DNA of 64,000 bases from Sphingopyxis sp. BSN-002. GTDB taxonomy: Bacteria; Pseudomonadota; Alphaproteobacteria; Sphingomonadales; Sphingomonadaceae. The notes below the pieces were generated by a model. The model saw nothing but the letters and a program-made list of their open reading frames with translations, ran no database searches and was not told the DNA's origin. Both the position numbers and the translations under genes were made by a program. Positions 26,197 through 37,678 of this stretch are shown one piece after another. Position 1 is the first letter of the stretch; every line of letters begins with the position of its first letter. The stretch lies in contig NZ_CP091804.1 in assembly GCF_022024275.1 (NCBI RefSeq), forward strand, positions 2,002,501 through 2,066,500. The letters are read 5' to 3'.

Positions 26197-27215
26197 GCGC
26201 CGCCGGTCTTCCCTCTTTTTCGACGAGCCGCTTTCGCGAAGAGCGCGAGGCCGACTGGATCGCGTTCGACCTGCTGCTGACCAGGCTGGAAAAGCGCGGC
26301 GCAAAGGCACTGACGAGCGAGGAGCTGCTCGAACTGCCGATCCTCTATCGCGCGACGCTGTCCTCGCTGTCGATCGCGCGCGCGACCAGCCTCGACAAGG
26401 CGCTGCTCGACCATCTCGAGGCGCTGTCGATCCGCGGCTACTTCCTCGTCTATGGGGTGCGCGAGACGCGCTGGAGCCGCACCCGCCGTTTCTTCCTCTA
26501 TGACTGGCCCGCCGCCGTGCGCGCCGTGTGGAAGGAAACGATCATCATCGCGCTGGTTATCGTTCTGGGAGCGCTGACCAGCTATTCGCTCGTCGCGCAT
26601 AACCCCGAATGGTATTTCAACTTCGTCGACGAAGGCATGTCGGGCGGGCGCGATCCGCGTGCGACGGTCGAGTTCCTGCAATCGACGATCGGCCACGGCA
26701 AGGCGGCCGCGGCGGACAAGGAGGAAGATGCGCTGCACATCTTCGCGGCCTTCCTGTTCACGCACAACAGCGGCGTGTCGATCATGTCCTTCGCGCTCGG
26801 TTTCGCCTTCGGCGTACCGACGATGATGCTCGAATATTATCAGGGTATCAGCCTCGGTGCGATGGTGGCGGTGTTCGCAGGCAAGGGGCTGGGGTTCGAT
26901 TTCGGCGGCTGGCTGTTCATCCATGGCACGACCGAGCTGTTCGCCGCGGCCCTGTCCGGCGCCGCGGGGCTGCGGATCGGTACGGCGGTGGTCTTTCCCG
27001 GCGCGCGCGGACGACTGGAAGCGGCATCGATCGCAGGGCGAACGGCGGGCAAGGTGATGGTCGGCGTGATATTGATGCTGCTCGTCGCCGGCTTGCTGGA
27101 GGGCTTCGGGCGCCAGCTGATCACCGACACTTTGCTGCGGTACGGCATCGGCACGCTGATGCTGCTCTTCTGGCTCGCCTATTATTACATCCCACGCCGC
27201 GAGGACGTCGCATGA
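26193..27215 (+). CDS. Stage II sporulation protein M-like membrane protein
   Basis: A 340-residue SpoIIM/DUF95 integral membrane protein, GTG start overlapping the DUF58 stop. After a soluble N-terminal 100 residues, four or more helices follow, with the family core MSFALGFAFGVPTMM, YYQGISLGAMVAVFAG and LFIHGTTELFAAALSGAAG. The name comes from Bacillus, where SpoIIM helps peptidoglycan remodelling; this organism does not sporulate. In MoxR clusters it probably forms a membrane module with the RDD protein that follows. Confidence 0.85.
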   Translation: MSAAGLPSFSTSRFREEREADWIAFDLLLTRLEKRGAKALTSEELLELPILYRATLSSLSIARATSLDKALLDHLEALSIRGYFLVYGVRETRWSRTRRFFLYDWPAAVRAVWKETIIIALVIVLGALTSYSLVAHNPEWYFNFVDEGMSGGRDPRATVEFLQSTIGHGKAAAADKEEDALHIFAAFLFTHNSGVSIMSFALGFAFGVPTMMLEYYQGISLGAMVAVFAGKGLGFDFGGWLFIHGTTELFAAALSGAAGLRIGTAVVFPGARGRLEAASIAGRTAGKVMVGVILMLLVAGLLEGFGRQLITDTLLRYGIGTLMLLFWLAYYYIPRREDVA

Positions 27216-28078
27216 CCGCCGCCGCCAATGCCAGGGCGCGCACCGCGACCGCCAGGAAAATCCGCCAGTTCGTGACGCCGGAGGGCGTCGACCTGCAACT
27301 CAGGATCGCGAGTGCCGGGCTGCGCTTCGGCGCGCTGATCACCGATCTGATCATCATCTCCGCCGCGCTGCTGCTCTTCACGCTGTTCATGATCTGGGTC
27401 GGCGTCGCCGGTGGCAAAGGCATCGCCGTGACCATCTGGATGCTGGGTTTCTTCCTGCTGCGGACCTTCTGGTTCATCGGGTTCGAGCTGGGCTCACGCG
27501 CCGCGACACCGGGCAAACGCCTGATGGGCATCCGCGTCGTCGCGCGCGACGGCGGGCGGCTGACGGCCGACGCGGTGGTCGCGCGCAACCTGATCCGCGA
27601 GCTTGAGCTGTTCCTGCCGCTGATGATGCTCGGCAACGGCACGGCCGAGGACACGGTGTCGGGCTGGATCGTCGTCGCGGGGGTCGTCTGGTCGCTGACG
27701 CTCAGCCTGTTCCTGCTGTTCAATCGCGACCGGATGCGGATGGGCGACCTGATCGCCGGCACATGGGTCGTGATGGCACAGCGGGTCAAGCTGGACAGCG
27801 ATATCGCCACCGCACAGGACGCGCAGGCGATGCAGTTCAGCGACGCCGAGCTCGCGGTCTATGGCATTTTCGAACTGCAGGAACTCGAACGCGTGTTGCG
27901 CACGAAAGATGCGCGCGCGATGCGCGAGGTGGCGGACACGATCCGCGCGAAGATCGGGCGCCCGGTCGCGGAAGAGGATGACGTCTTCCTGCTGAGCTAT
28001 TACCGGCAGCTGAAAGCGCGGCTCGAACGCGGCCTGCTGCTCGGCAAAAGACGAGAGGATAAATATGCCAGCGAGTGA
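27212..28078 (+). CDS. RDD-family membrane protein
   Basis: A 288-residue protein with an RDD domain in the first two thirds: LRIASAGLRFGALITDLIII has Arg and Asp at the family positions, and the later GSRAATPGKRLMGIRVV and DRMRMGDLIAGTWVV are typical. The C-terminal third is a soluble acidic helical tail. ATG overlaps the SpoIIM stop. It completes the DUF4129-DUF4350-MoxR-DUF58-SpoIIM-RDD set. Its last 14 bases overlap the nitroreductase start. Confidence 0.85.
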   Translation: MTAAANARARTATARKIRQFVTPEGVDLQLRIASAGLRFGALITDLIIISAALLLFTLFMIWVGVAGGKGIAVTIWMLGFFLLRTFWFIGFELGSRAATPGKRLMGIRVVARDGGRLTADAVVARNLIRELELFLPLMMLGNGTAEDTVSGWIVVAGVVWSLTLSLFLLFNRDRMRMGDLIAGTWVVMAQRVKLDSDIATAQDAQAMQFSDAELAVYGIFELQELERVLRTKDARAMREVADTIRAKIGRPVAEEDDVFLLSYYRQLKARLERGLLLGKRREDKYASE

Positions 28079-28760
28079 CGCTCTCCCCGGATCGGTCGCC
28101 GACGCCCTGCACCGCCGCCGCTCGGTCCGTGCCTTTTCGGACAAGCCGGTCGATCCCGACCTGCTGCGGACGATCTTCGCCAACGCGCAGCGCGCACCCT
28201 CGGGCGGCAACCTCCAGCCGTGGCAGGTCACCGTCGTGACCGGCGAAGCCTGGCAGCGCGTCAAGGACGCGGTTGCGGCGCGGATCGCGATGGGACGCGA
28301 GGGCTATCAACCCGAATATGACATCTATCCCAAGGGGCTGACCGAGCCGTGGGAGGCGCGCCGCTTCGGTGTCGGCGAGGCGCTCTATGCGTCGCTCGGT
28401 ATCCCGCGCGAGGACAAGACGGGCCGCCTCGCTCAATTCATGGACAATTACAAAGGGTTCGGCGCACCGGTGATGCTTTTCCTGCATTGCTCGCGCATCA
28501 TGGGTCCGCCGCAATGGTCGGACATGGGAATGTGGCTGCAATCGGTGATGCTCCAGCTCGTCGATAATGGTCTCGCGAGCTGTCCGCAGGAGTGCTGGGC
28601 GATGTACGGGGCGACGATCCGCGAAACGCTGGGCCTCGGCGCGGACCAGATTCTTTTCACCGGGCTCGCGATCGGCCATGCCGATACCGACGCGGCGGTG
28701 AACCGGTGGCCGGTCCCGCGCGTCGGGCTGGAAGAGGTGATCGATTGGCAGGGTTTCTGA
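28065..28760 (+). CDS. Nitroreductase family protein
   Basis: A 231-residue FMN-dependent nitroreductase. RRRSVRAFSDKPVD near residue 18 contacts FMN phosphate; NAQRAPSGGNLQPWQVTVV and the C-terminal LFTGLAIGHADTDAAVNRW are family typical. It would reduce nitro- or quinone-like compounds with NAD(P)H in the cytoplasm; the natural substrate is unknown. Overlap with the RDD gene suggests it is transcribed with the MoxR cluster, though a functional link is not expected. Confidence 0.9.
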   Translation: MPASDALPGSVADALHRRRSVRAFSDKPVDPDLLRTIFANAQRAPSGGNLQPWQVTVVTGEAWQRVKDAVAARIAMGREGYQPEYDIYPKGLTEPWEARRFGVGEALYASLGIPREDKTGRLAQFMDNYKGFGAPVMLFLHCSRIMGPPQWSDMGMWLQSVMLQLVDNGLASCPQECWAMYGATIRETLGLGADQILFTGLAIGHADTDAAVNRWPVPRVGLEEVIDWQGF

Positions 28761-28762
28761 AG

Positions 28763-29278
28763 ATGAGGCGTAACCGGGTGTGGACGAAATACGGCATCGC
28801 GCTGCCGCTGATGCTCGCGATGGCCGGCTGTACCGCCGTGCCGAAACCGCAGGCACCGCCGCCCGAGCGCCCGACTCCCGCACCGGTACCGCCCCCCGCG
28901 CCGGCGCCTGCCCCGACCCCGACGGGGTCGTGGGAGGATCGCCCGGTCGACCGCGGCGCATGGCGCTATGACGCGGGGAGCCGCGTCGCCAGCTTCGTCC
29001 AGACCGGCAATCCCGGCCCGTTGCTGACGATGGCGTGCAGCGGCGGCAACATCCGCCTGACCTCCGCACTGGAGGGCAATGTCTCGCTGCGCACCAGCGC
29101 GGGGACCGACCAGCTTCGCTTCGACGGCGGCGCCGCGAACGTGCCGAGCCGCGACATCCGCCTCGACCGCATCGCCTTCAGCCGCGGCCGCTTCGCGCTC
29201 GAGGCGCCGGGCGGCAGGGGGCTGACGCTACCGGTCCAGTCGGAAATCGGCCGCGTGATCGAGGATTGCCGGGGGTAA
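28763..29278 (+). CDS. Hypothetical lipoprotein
   Basis: A 171-residue predicted lipoprotein. The signal sequence ends with the lipobox LAMAGC, placing the lipidated Cys at 23. A linker of alternating Pro and Ala (about 28-54) separates it from a C-terminal domain of about 115 residues rich in short beta-strand patterns (VSLRTSAGTDQLRFDGGAA). The gene starts two bases after the nitroreductase stop. The fold resembles small DUF-type periplasmic domains found in sphingomonads; no function can be assigned. Confidence 0.75.
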   Translation: MRRNRVWTKYGIALPLMLAMAGCTAVPKPQAPPPERPTPAPVPPPAPAPAPTPTGSWEDRPVDRGAWRYDAGSRVASFVQTGNPGPLLTMACSGGNIRLTSALEGNVSLRTSAGTDQLRFDGGAANVPSRDIRLDRIAFSRGRFALEAPGGRGLTLPVQSEIGRVIEDCRG

Positions 29279-29288
29279 ACCGGCGCGC

Positions 29289-29723
29289 CTAGGCGCCGAG
29301 CTGGACCGATCCGCCCTTGATCCAGCCCCAGCGGCACGGACCCTGATATTCGCGTGCGTTCTGCACGGCCTTTCCGACTCCGCACATGTCGGGATCGGTT
29401 CCCGGCGCGGCGAACACGATGCCGAACCAGGCGTCGTTGTCGGCGGCTTCGCACACCGAAACGCTGGCGCCGCCTGCGACCTTCGCCTTCACCGCGCGCG
29501 TTTCGCCGGGCGCCCAATAGACGTCGGTGCCGCCGGCCTTGACGCGGCTGGTGCTCGCGCAGGCGGGAAGGCTCGGCCCTTCGGTACCGATCATCACCGC
29601 ACGCGTCGCAAGCGGTTCGCCGGCAACCGCGGGCGCATTGTCGGCGGGCGGCGCGGCCTGGCTGCACGCGGCGAGCGAGAGGGCGAGAGAGACGACGGAC
29701 AGGATCGGGAGACTGTGTTTCAT
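29289..29723 (-). CDS. Hypothetical lipoprotein
   Basis: A 144-residue predicted lipoprotein with signal MKHSLPILSVVSLALSLAAC and lipidated Cys20. The mature part has four further cysteines (CAST, CEAA, CGVG, CRWG) that could form two disulphides. No family is recognised. It is convergent with the lipoprotein gene at 28763 (10 bp between stops) and divergent from gyrB. Confidence 0.72.
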   Translation of the reverse strand: MKHSLPILSVVSLALSLAACSQAAPPADNAPAVAGEPLATRAVMIGTEGPSLPACASTSRVKAGGTDVYWAPGETRAVKAKVAGGASVSVCEAADNDAWFGIVFAAPGTDPDMCGVGKAVQNAREYQGPCRWGWIKGGSVQLGA

Positions 29724-29736
29724 GGCCCGAAACTAG

Positions 29737-32373
<2,637 letters not shown>

Positions 32374-32394
32374 TCGTAGAAACTGACCAAACCG

Positions 32395-32433
32395 GCGCGG
32401 GCGGCTTGCACAAGGCCGCCCGCGCTGTCTTTT
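32395..32433 (+). terminator. Rho-independent terminator of gyrB
   Basis: GCGCGGGCGGC (32395-32405) pairs perfectly with GCCGCCCGCGC (32415-32425) across a nine-base loop, followed by TGTCTTTT. It begins 22 bases after the gyrB stop. Confidence 0.85.
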
Positions 32434-32461
32434 GGCACATACCCAACAGGGGGAGGCACAT

Positions 32462-32872
32462 ATGCGGCGCTTGATCGCGATAGCCCTGCCGCTGCTGCTG
32501 GCCTTGCCGGCAGTCGCGCAGGAGCAGGACGGCGGTGACGATGACGGCAGCGTCAGCGGCGAAGTCGTCAACGGCGAGGATATCGGCAGCGGGATGGCGA
32601 GCTATTACGGCCGCGAGCTCGCCGGAAACCGCACCGCAAGCGGCGAGGCCTTCGATCCCGACGATTTCACCTGTGCGCACCGTTCGCTGCCTTTCGGCAG
32701 CAAGGTCCGCGTCACCAACCTCGCCAACGGCCAGAGCGTCATCGTGCGCGTCAACGACCGAGGTCCGTGGGGCCGCGGCCGCGTGATCGATATCTCGCAG
32801 GCCGCCGCGAAGGAAATCGGCATGCACCGCAGCGGCACCGCGCGGGTCCGCATGACGCTGCTCGACGACTGA
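32462..32872 (+). CDS. RlpA-like double-psi beta-barrel protein, probable lytic transglycosylase
   Basis: A 136-residue secreted protein. ATG at 32462 follows GGGGAGG. The signal peptide ends AVAQ, and the RlpA-like DPBB domain fills the rest: MASYYGRELAGNRTASGEAFDP, CAHRSLPFGSKVRVTNL, and RVNDRGPWGRGRVIDIS with the catalytic-type Asp. RlpA proteins cleave naked peptidoglycan glycan strands at the septum. This version has neither a lipobox Cys nor a SPOR domain, so it should be soluble in the periplasm and not septum-targeted by SPOR. It stands alone between gyrB and a convergent unknown gene. Confidence 0.88.
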   Translation: MRRLIAIALPLLLALPAVAQEQDGGDDDGSVSGEVVNGEDIGSGMASYYGRELAGNRTASGEAFDPDDFTCAHRSLPFGSKVRVTNLANGQSVIVRVNDRGPWGRGRVIDISQAAAKEIGMHRSGTARVRMTLLDD

Positions 32873-32884
32873 GCCGCCTGCGCG

Positions 32885-35284
32885 TCAGGTGATCCAGCTG
32901 CCGATCGTTTCGATCTGCCAGCGATTCTTCTCGAACCGCAGCCGGAAAGTGCCGCCGGTCCAGCCCGCCGACCATTCGACATAGCCGCGGTCGCGCGCAC
33001 GGTTGAAGACGATCTGCGGCATCGTCACCGGATGAAAATCGGGACTCTTTCCGGCAAGGGCGCTCTGGTGCTCCCGCGAATAGACGATGATCGGCTGGTC
33101 GCTCTGCAGGCAGGCGAAATCGGCCGGATCGCCGAGCAGGAAGATCGGGCGCGCCGCGCCCATCGTCGCCGTGCCCCATTTCTCCATCCGCTGGCCGATA
33201 TCGGCTCCCGACATGTCGAGCGGCTCGACGATCGGGGCCGCGTGAACGTCGAACAATTTTGCCAGCAGGGCGATCCGCGCGCCTTGCGCGTTGCTCATCG
33301 GCCCGCAGGTCTCTGCCTTCGTCGCGCCGATCAGCATCGGCGCGCCCACGCCGGTTCGATCGAGCAGCAGGTGCTGCGCCGCAATGTCGGTAAATCCGTC
33401 GCCGTCGGAATCGCGCGCGAGATCGGCGATCGGCAGACGGAGATAGAGATCGCTTTCCTTGCGGCGGGTAGCGAGGGCCACAGGCGGATAGGTGATCGAG
33501 GCCGTGTCGAGCAAGGCCACCTCGACTTCGAGATTGATCGCACCGTCCTCCGCAAGCAGCGGCATGCGCGCTTCCGCCGGGACCACATAGGGAAAGCGGT
33601 CGGCAAGGCCTGTATAGAGCGGCGCCTTCCAGTGGCGCCCGCCATCGTCGGACAGGTGGAGCCAATAGCCGCCGCCCGAAACCTCACCGACCGGATCATA
33701 ATTCTGCGACAGGCTGATCGCCGCCGCGCGCATCCCCTCGCGCTCGAAACGCACGGGCCGGAAATCGGGGGGTAATGCCGCCGCGTCCTTCGGCCAGGCC
33801 GGCGCCCGCCGCGCCGCCGAACGTATCGCGTCGGGCAGCGGTCGCGCAGCAAAGGGCAAGGGGTCGGGATCGACGCTCGCCCGCTCCGCGCGCACGATAT
33901 CGTCGTCCGGTTTCAGACGCGCGACGACCGCACGCAGCGCCGTGTCATAGGCTGCGCGGCGCTCGACGAAAACCGGCAGCCCGAGCGCCGCCAGATCCGC
34001 ACTCAACGCCTTCTTCTCTTCGGCGTCATAATGTTCGCCGTCGAGTTCGGTCGCATAGACGATCGACCGTTCGGCATCCGGACAGATATCGGGGAAGGCG
34101 GCGGGATCGAAAATCCGGCATGCAAGCTCCGGAATCGACTGGCCGTCCGCAACATGCCCCGAAAACCCGGTCTCGGCGAGCGGATAGGGGTCGTCGCCGG
34201 GATGATCGAGTAGCTGAACGAGCATCATCTGGCCGAGCCAGTCCCGGTCTTCTTGCTCGCGGCAAGTGGTCGAGGCCTTGCCTTCGGCCGCAGAGTTCCA
34301 GCGACAGCGAAACGCCCGTTCGGCCGCCGCCCGGTCGCCGACCTCGGCGAAGAGCGCGGCGGCATCCTCCCGGCGGCCGGCGAGGGCATAGGCCGATACG
34401 AGATGGAGCATCGTCGCGCGGGCGTTGTCCTCCTTGTCGAGCGTCATCGGCACGCCGTCGACGGTCGCGGTTCCCGCACCGATCTGTCCGGTGCGCAGCA
34501 ACGCCCTGACCGGCGCAGGCCGGGAGTCGATCAACGCGATCGCCGCATCGGCCTGTCCGGTATTGAACAGCTCCTGGGCATAGCGCAGGGCGAGCCGCGC
34601 GTGCAGCGCGTCGCGGTCGCCGTCGGCAACCCGCGCAAGCGCTTCGGGCGATACGAGCCCGGCATAGAGCGCCAGCGCATCGACCGGTGCCAGGACGCCA
34701 TAATCGGCGGCGCGGATGAGCGGCGGCAGGAACGGTGTGTCGCCCATACGCGCCGCGCGAAGGAAATGACCGCCGCAGGGCGCGCTGTTCGCGATCAGCC
34801 AGGCATCGCGGCGGCGGTCGGTGGCCCCCGCGATCAGCGCGTCGAAATCGGCGGCCTGACATTCACCGATCCGGTCGAGCGCGACCGCCGCCGCCTCGAT
34901 CACCAGCTCCGACCGGCCGGTCTCGCCGACCAGCGCGAGCATTCTTTGCCGGATCGCCGCCTTCGCGGACGGATCGGGCTTCGCGGCAACAAAGTCGAAA
35001 GCCGCGCTGTCGGACCGGACCCACAGGCTTACCAGTTCGGTCATCTGCGCTTCCGAAAGGCCGTAGCGCGAAGCCAGTGCCGCAACGGCGGCGTCGCGCT
35101 TCTTCGCGCGCAGCGCGGCGCGGACCTCCTCGTCCCACCGGGTCAACGGCTGCGGTTTGTACGACGAATAGGTGCCGCCGGTCAGGAAATCGTCGACCTG
35201 GGCCGTCGACAGCCCAAGCCCCGATGGCGACGCCGCGCCCCCGAGCAGGACCGCCGCCACCAACGCCATTGCATATCGCTTCAT
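32885..35284 (-). CDS. Large secreted protein of unknown function
   Basis: A 799-residue protein with an N-terminal signal (MKRYAMALVAAVLLGG, cleavage near AASP). The first half is alpha-helical and Ala/Arg/Asp-rich, with TPR-like helical hairpins (ALAGRREDAAALFAEVGDRAAAERAF). The second half (about 480-799) contains GGGYWLHLSDDGGRHWKAPL, a BNR/sialidase-like repeat, and DSDGDGFTDIAAQHLLLD, which resembles a calcium-binding loop of thrombospondin-3 or VCBS type. No enzyme motif was recognised. It is convergent with the RlpA gene (12 bp apart) and 67 bp from glutaminase. Confidence 0.7.
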   Translation of the reverse strand: MKRYAMALVAAVLLGGAASPSGLGLSTAQVDDFLTGGTYSSYKPQPLTRWDEEVRAALRAKKRDAAVAALASRYGLSEAQMTELVSLWVRSDSAAFDFVAAKPDPSAKAAIRQRMLALVGETGRSELVIEAAAVALDRIGECQAADFDALIAGATDRRRDAWLIANSAPCGGHFLRAARMGDTPFLPPLIRAADYGVLAPVDALALYAGLVSPEALARVADGDRDALHARLALRYAQELFNTGQADAAIALIDSRPAPVRALLRTGQIGAGTATVDGVPMTLDKEDNARATMLHLVSAYALAGRREDAAALFAEVGDRAAAERAFRCRWNSAAEGKASTTCREQEDRDWLGQMMLVQLLDHPGDDPYPLAETGFSGHVADGQSIPELACRIFDPAAFPDICPDAERSIVYATELDGEHYDAEEKKALSADLAALGLPVFVERRAAYDTALRAVVARLKPDDDIVRAERASVDPDPLPFAARPLPDAIRSAARRAPAWPKDAAALPPDFRPVRFEREGMRAAAISLSQNYDPVGEVSGGGYWLHLSDDGGRHWKAPLYTGLADRFPYVVPAEARMPLLAEDGAINLEVEVALLDTASITYPPVALATRRKESDLYLRLPIADLARDSDGDGFTDIAAQHLLLDRTGVGAPMLIGATKAETCGPMSNAQGARIALLAKLFDVHAAPIVEPLDMSGADIGQRMEKWGTATMGAARPIFLLGDPADFACLQSDQPIIVYSREHQSALAGKSPDFHPVTMPQIVFNRARDRGYVEWSAGWTGGTFRLRFEKNRWQIETIGSWIT

Positions 35285-35351
35285 CGCGCCCCTCCCCGTT
35301 GAGGCGACGATGTTACACTGTCACATGGAAGGCGCAAGCCCCCGCAAAATC

Positions 35352-36278
35352 TCAGTCGAAAACCGACCAGCCGGCCGCATAGGCGAAATGTTCGAGCGCG
35401 ATCGCGCCGACGAGCGAGGTTCCCGCCTCGTTGAGGCCCGGCGACCAGACCGCGATCGAACCCTGTCCGGGTGCGATGCAGAGGATGCCGCCGCCGACGC
35501 CGCTCTTTCCGGGCAGGCCGACGCGGAAGGCGAATTCGCCGCTGTTGTCATAGTGACCGCACAGCATCATGATCGCGTTGATCCGCCGGGCGCGATGCGG
35601 TTCGATCAGTTGCTCGCCGGTCAGCGGATCGCGACCCTCCATGGCCAGAAAGAGCCCGGCTTTCGCAAGCTGGCGGCAATTCATCGCAATCGCGCACTGG
35701 CGAAAATAGACTCCGACGGCGTCTTCGACCGGATGGCGGAGATTGTCGAACGCCTTCATGAAATAGCCGAGGCTGCGATTGCGCGCGCCGGTCTGCGATT
35801 CGGACGATGCGACCTCCTGATCGATCGCGACGCCGTCGTCGCCGGCGCGGGCGCGCAGGAAGGTGAGGATTTCCTCGACCGTCGCATCGCCATCGCGGCC
35901 GTCGATCAACCGGTCGGTCGTCGCGATCGCGCCGGCGTTGATCAGCGGATTGCGCGGGATGCCTGCCTCGCTTTCGAGCTGGACGATCGAATTGAACGCG
36001 CTGCCCGACGGCTCGCGCCCGACGCTGTCCCAGAGCGAACTGCCGACGCGGCGCAGCGCGAGCGCCAGCGTGAAGACCTTCGACACCGACTGGATCGAGA
36101 AGGGAATATCGGCGTCGCCCGCGGTGTGGACGGTACCGTCGGGAAGCGCGAGCGCGAAGCCGAAGCGGTTCGGGTCGACCTTGGCGAGCGCCGGGATATA
36201 GTCGGCGACCTTGCCCTGCCCGCGATGCGGCAGGGCGACTTCATAGGCTTCGGCGACGCAGCGGGCGAGATCGGTCAT
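35352..36278 (-). CDS. glsA: Glutaminase
   Basis: A 308-residue serine-dependent glutaminase converting glutamine to glutamate and ammonia. The Ser-x-x-Lys motif is in [17 protein letters not shown]; other landmarks are [12 protein letters not shown], the Asn/Tyr region [10 protein letters not shown], and [14 protein letters not shown]. Length matches family. Two ATGs are possible. The one at 36278 is chosen because TAGGA lies seven bases upstream; the one at 36284 would abut it. The gene stands alone and is divergent from the VOC operon. Confidence 0.94.
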   Translation of the reverse strand: MTDLARCVAEAYEVALPHRGQGKVADYIPALAKVDPNRFGFALALPDGTVHTAGDADIPFSIQSVSKVFTLALALRRVGSSLWDSVGREPSGSAFNSIVQLESEAGIPRNPLINAGAIATTDRLIDGRDGDATVEEILTFLRARAGDDGVAIDQEVASSESQTGARNRSLGYFMKAFDNLRHPVEDAVGVYFRQCAIAMNCRQLAKAGLFLAMEGRDPLTGEQLIEPHRARRINAIMMLCGHYDNSGEFAFRVGLPGKSGVGGGILCIAPGQGSIAVWSPGLNEAGTSLVGAIALEHFAYAAGWSVFD

Positions 36279-36314
36279 GCGCATTTCCTAGCAACTTCGC
36301 TCGCGATTGCATGT

Positions 36315-36334
36315 ATTTTCATTTTTGTGAAAAT
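36315..36334. promoter_or_regulatory. AT-rich inverted repeat, candidate ArsR operator
   Basis: ATTTTCA-tttttg-TGAAAAT is a perfect 7-bp dyad in a strikingly AT-rich 40-bp stretch of an otherwise GC-rich region, 45 bp upstream of the VOC-ArsR-SRPBCC operon. TATTAT (36334-36339) abutting the repeat could be its -10 element. ArsR-family repressors bind such dyads near their own promoters. The neighbouring glutaminase gene is divergent, so control of it is also possible. Confidence 0.55.
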
Positions 36335-36378
36335 ATTATACATATGAGAAACCAACTGCACGACTCGGGAGACGAGAT

Positions 36379-36852
36379 ATGGCCGACCATCCGCGATCGA
36401 AGGGGCTTTCAAGCGCCGTCTGCTACAAGGACAGCAAGGCGGCGTTCCGCTGGCTGGAGCAGGCGTTCGGGTTCGAACCCGTCTTCGCGCTGCTCGATGC
36501 CGACGGCAATCTGGCGCACAGCGAAATGGAATATGGCAATTCGACGATCATGATCGGCAACGAATGGTCCGACGATCACCGCAGCCCCGCGAACCTCGGC
36601 GGCAAGAACACGCAGACGGTGCATGTCCAGCTCGGCACGGGCGAGGACATCGACGCGCATTGTGAAAAGGCGCGTGCCGCGGGCGCCGCCATCATCGCCG
36701 AACCCGAAACCCAATTCTATGGCGACCGCACCTACCGCGCAAAGGACCCCGAGGGGCATATCTGGACCTTCGGCGTCACGGTCGAGGAAAAGACCGCCGA
36801 CGAATGGGACGCCGAGGGCGGCTTCACCACGAAGACGCGGCTCGACGATTGA
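36379..36852 (+). CDS. VOC-family protein (glyoxalase/bleomycin resistance fold)
   Basis: A 157-residue protein with paired beta-alpha-beta3 modules of the vicinal oxygen chelate superfamily. CYKDSKAAFRWLEQAFGFEPV begins module one. The segment TYRAKDPEGHIWTFG near the C-terminus is typical of the PhnB-like subgroup; Glu and His residues there could bind metal. Its stop overlaps the TTG start of the ArsR gene, so the three genes from 36379 to 37639 form one operon. Function unknown; an antibiotic-binding or stress role is possible. Confidence 0.88.
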   Translation: MADHPRSKGLSSAVCYKDSKAAFRWLEQAFGFEPVFALLDADGNLAHSEMEYGNSTIMIGNEWSDDHRSPANLGGKNTQTVHVQLGTGEDIDAHCEKARAAGAAIIAEPETQFYGDRTYRAKDPEGHIWTFGVTVEEKTADEWDAEGGFTTKTRLDD

Positions 36853-37175
36853 GCGGCGCGGTCGACCGGATACTCGGCGCGCTCGCCGATCCGGTGCGGC
36901 GGCGCGCCGTCGAACTGCTCGGACAGCGTCCGCGCAGCGCCGGAGAGCTTGCAGGCGAGCTTGGCCTCGCGCCGCCCGCGATGAGCCGGCATCTGCGCGC
37001 GCTGAAGGAAGGCGGGCTGGTCGAGGACGGGCACCCGCCTTTCGACGCGCGCGTCCGCATCTATTCGCTGAAGGACGGCGCGACCGACGAGCTGAAGCGC
37101 TGGATCGCCGAGACCGAGGCGCGCTGGGCGCATCAGCTCGCGGGGTTCAAGGCGCATGTCGAGGGCGGCAAATGA
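36849..37175 (+). CDS. ArsR-family transcriptional repressor
   Basis: A 108-residue winged helix-turn-helix protein. The TTG start overlaps the VOC stop (TTGA). The DNA-binding domain reads ILGALADPVRRRAVELLGQRPRSAGELAGELGL followed by PPAMSRHLRALKEGGLV, then the wing. No metal-binding CxC motif is present, so this is the metal-independent group often paired with SRPBCC/AHSA1 proteins, as here. It probably represses its own operon through the repeat at 36315. Confidence 0.9.
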   Translation: MSGAVDRILGALADPVRRRAVELLGQRPRSAGELAGELGLAPPAMSRHLRALKEGGLVEDGHPPFDARVRIYSLKDGATDELKRWIAETEARWAHQLAGFKAHVEGGK

Positions 37176-37639
37176 GCGCGGCGGTGATCGTCGCGCTGCG
37201 CGTTGCGGCCACGCCGCAGGCGGCGTTTGCGGCCTTCACGGATGAAATCGGGCGCTGGTGGAAAAGCCATCCGCTCTTCCCCCTGTCGCCGAAGGGCGAC
37301 GGGGTGCTGCGCTTCGACCCCGCAGGGCCCGACGGGCGGCTGGTGACGCGCTTCGACGATGGCGAGGAATGGGAGATCGGGCCGGTGCGCCACTGGCTGC
37401 CGGGCGAGCGGCTGACCTTCGGCTGGCGTCTGCCGAGCTTCGCCGCGGATCAGGCGACCGAGGTCGATGTGCGCTTCGAGGCGGTCGGCACCGAAACGCG
37501 CGTGACCGTCGAGCATCGCGGCTGGGACATGATCCCGAAGCAACATGCCGCACGCCACGGCTTCGAGCTGATGCTGTTCCAGCGGCGGCTGGGCGAACAT
37601 TGGCGGGGGTTGCTGAAGGAGATGGCCAAGGCGAGCTGA
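37172..37639 (+). CDS. SRPBCC/AHSA1-family protein
   Basis: A 155-residue START-like ligand-binding protein of the AHSA1 group. FAAFTDEIGRWWKSHPLF, LVTRFDDGEEWEIGPV and the C-terminal helix with LGEHWRGLLKEMA are typical. ATG overlaps the ArsR stop. This pair (ArsR plus SRPBCC) is common, and the SRPBCC domain presumably binds a hydrophobic ligand. No ligand can be named. Confidence 0.88.
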   Translation: MSAAVIVALRVAATPQAAFAAFTDEIGRWWKSHPLFPLSPKGDGVLRFDPAGPDGRLVTRFDDGEEWEIGPVRHWLPGERLTFGWRLPSFAADQATEVDVRFEAVGTETRVTVEHRGWDMIPKQHAARHGFELMLFQRRLGEHWRGLLKEMAKAS

Positions 37640-37678
37640 AGGCTTGCTCCCGCCCATCCGCCGCGCCACATCTGGACC

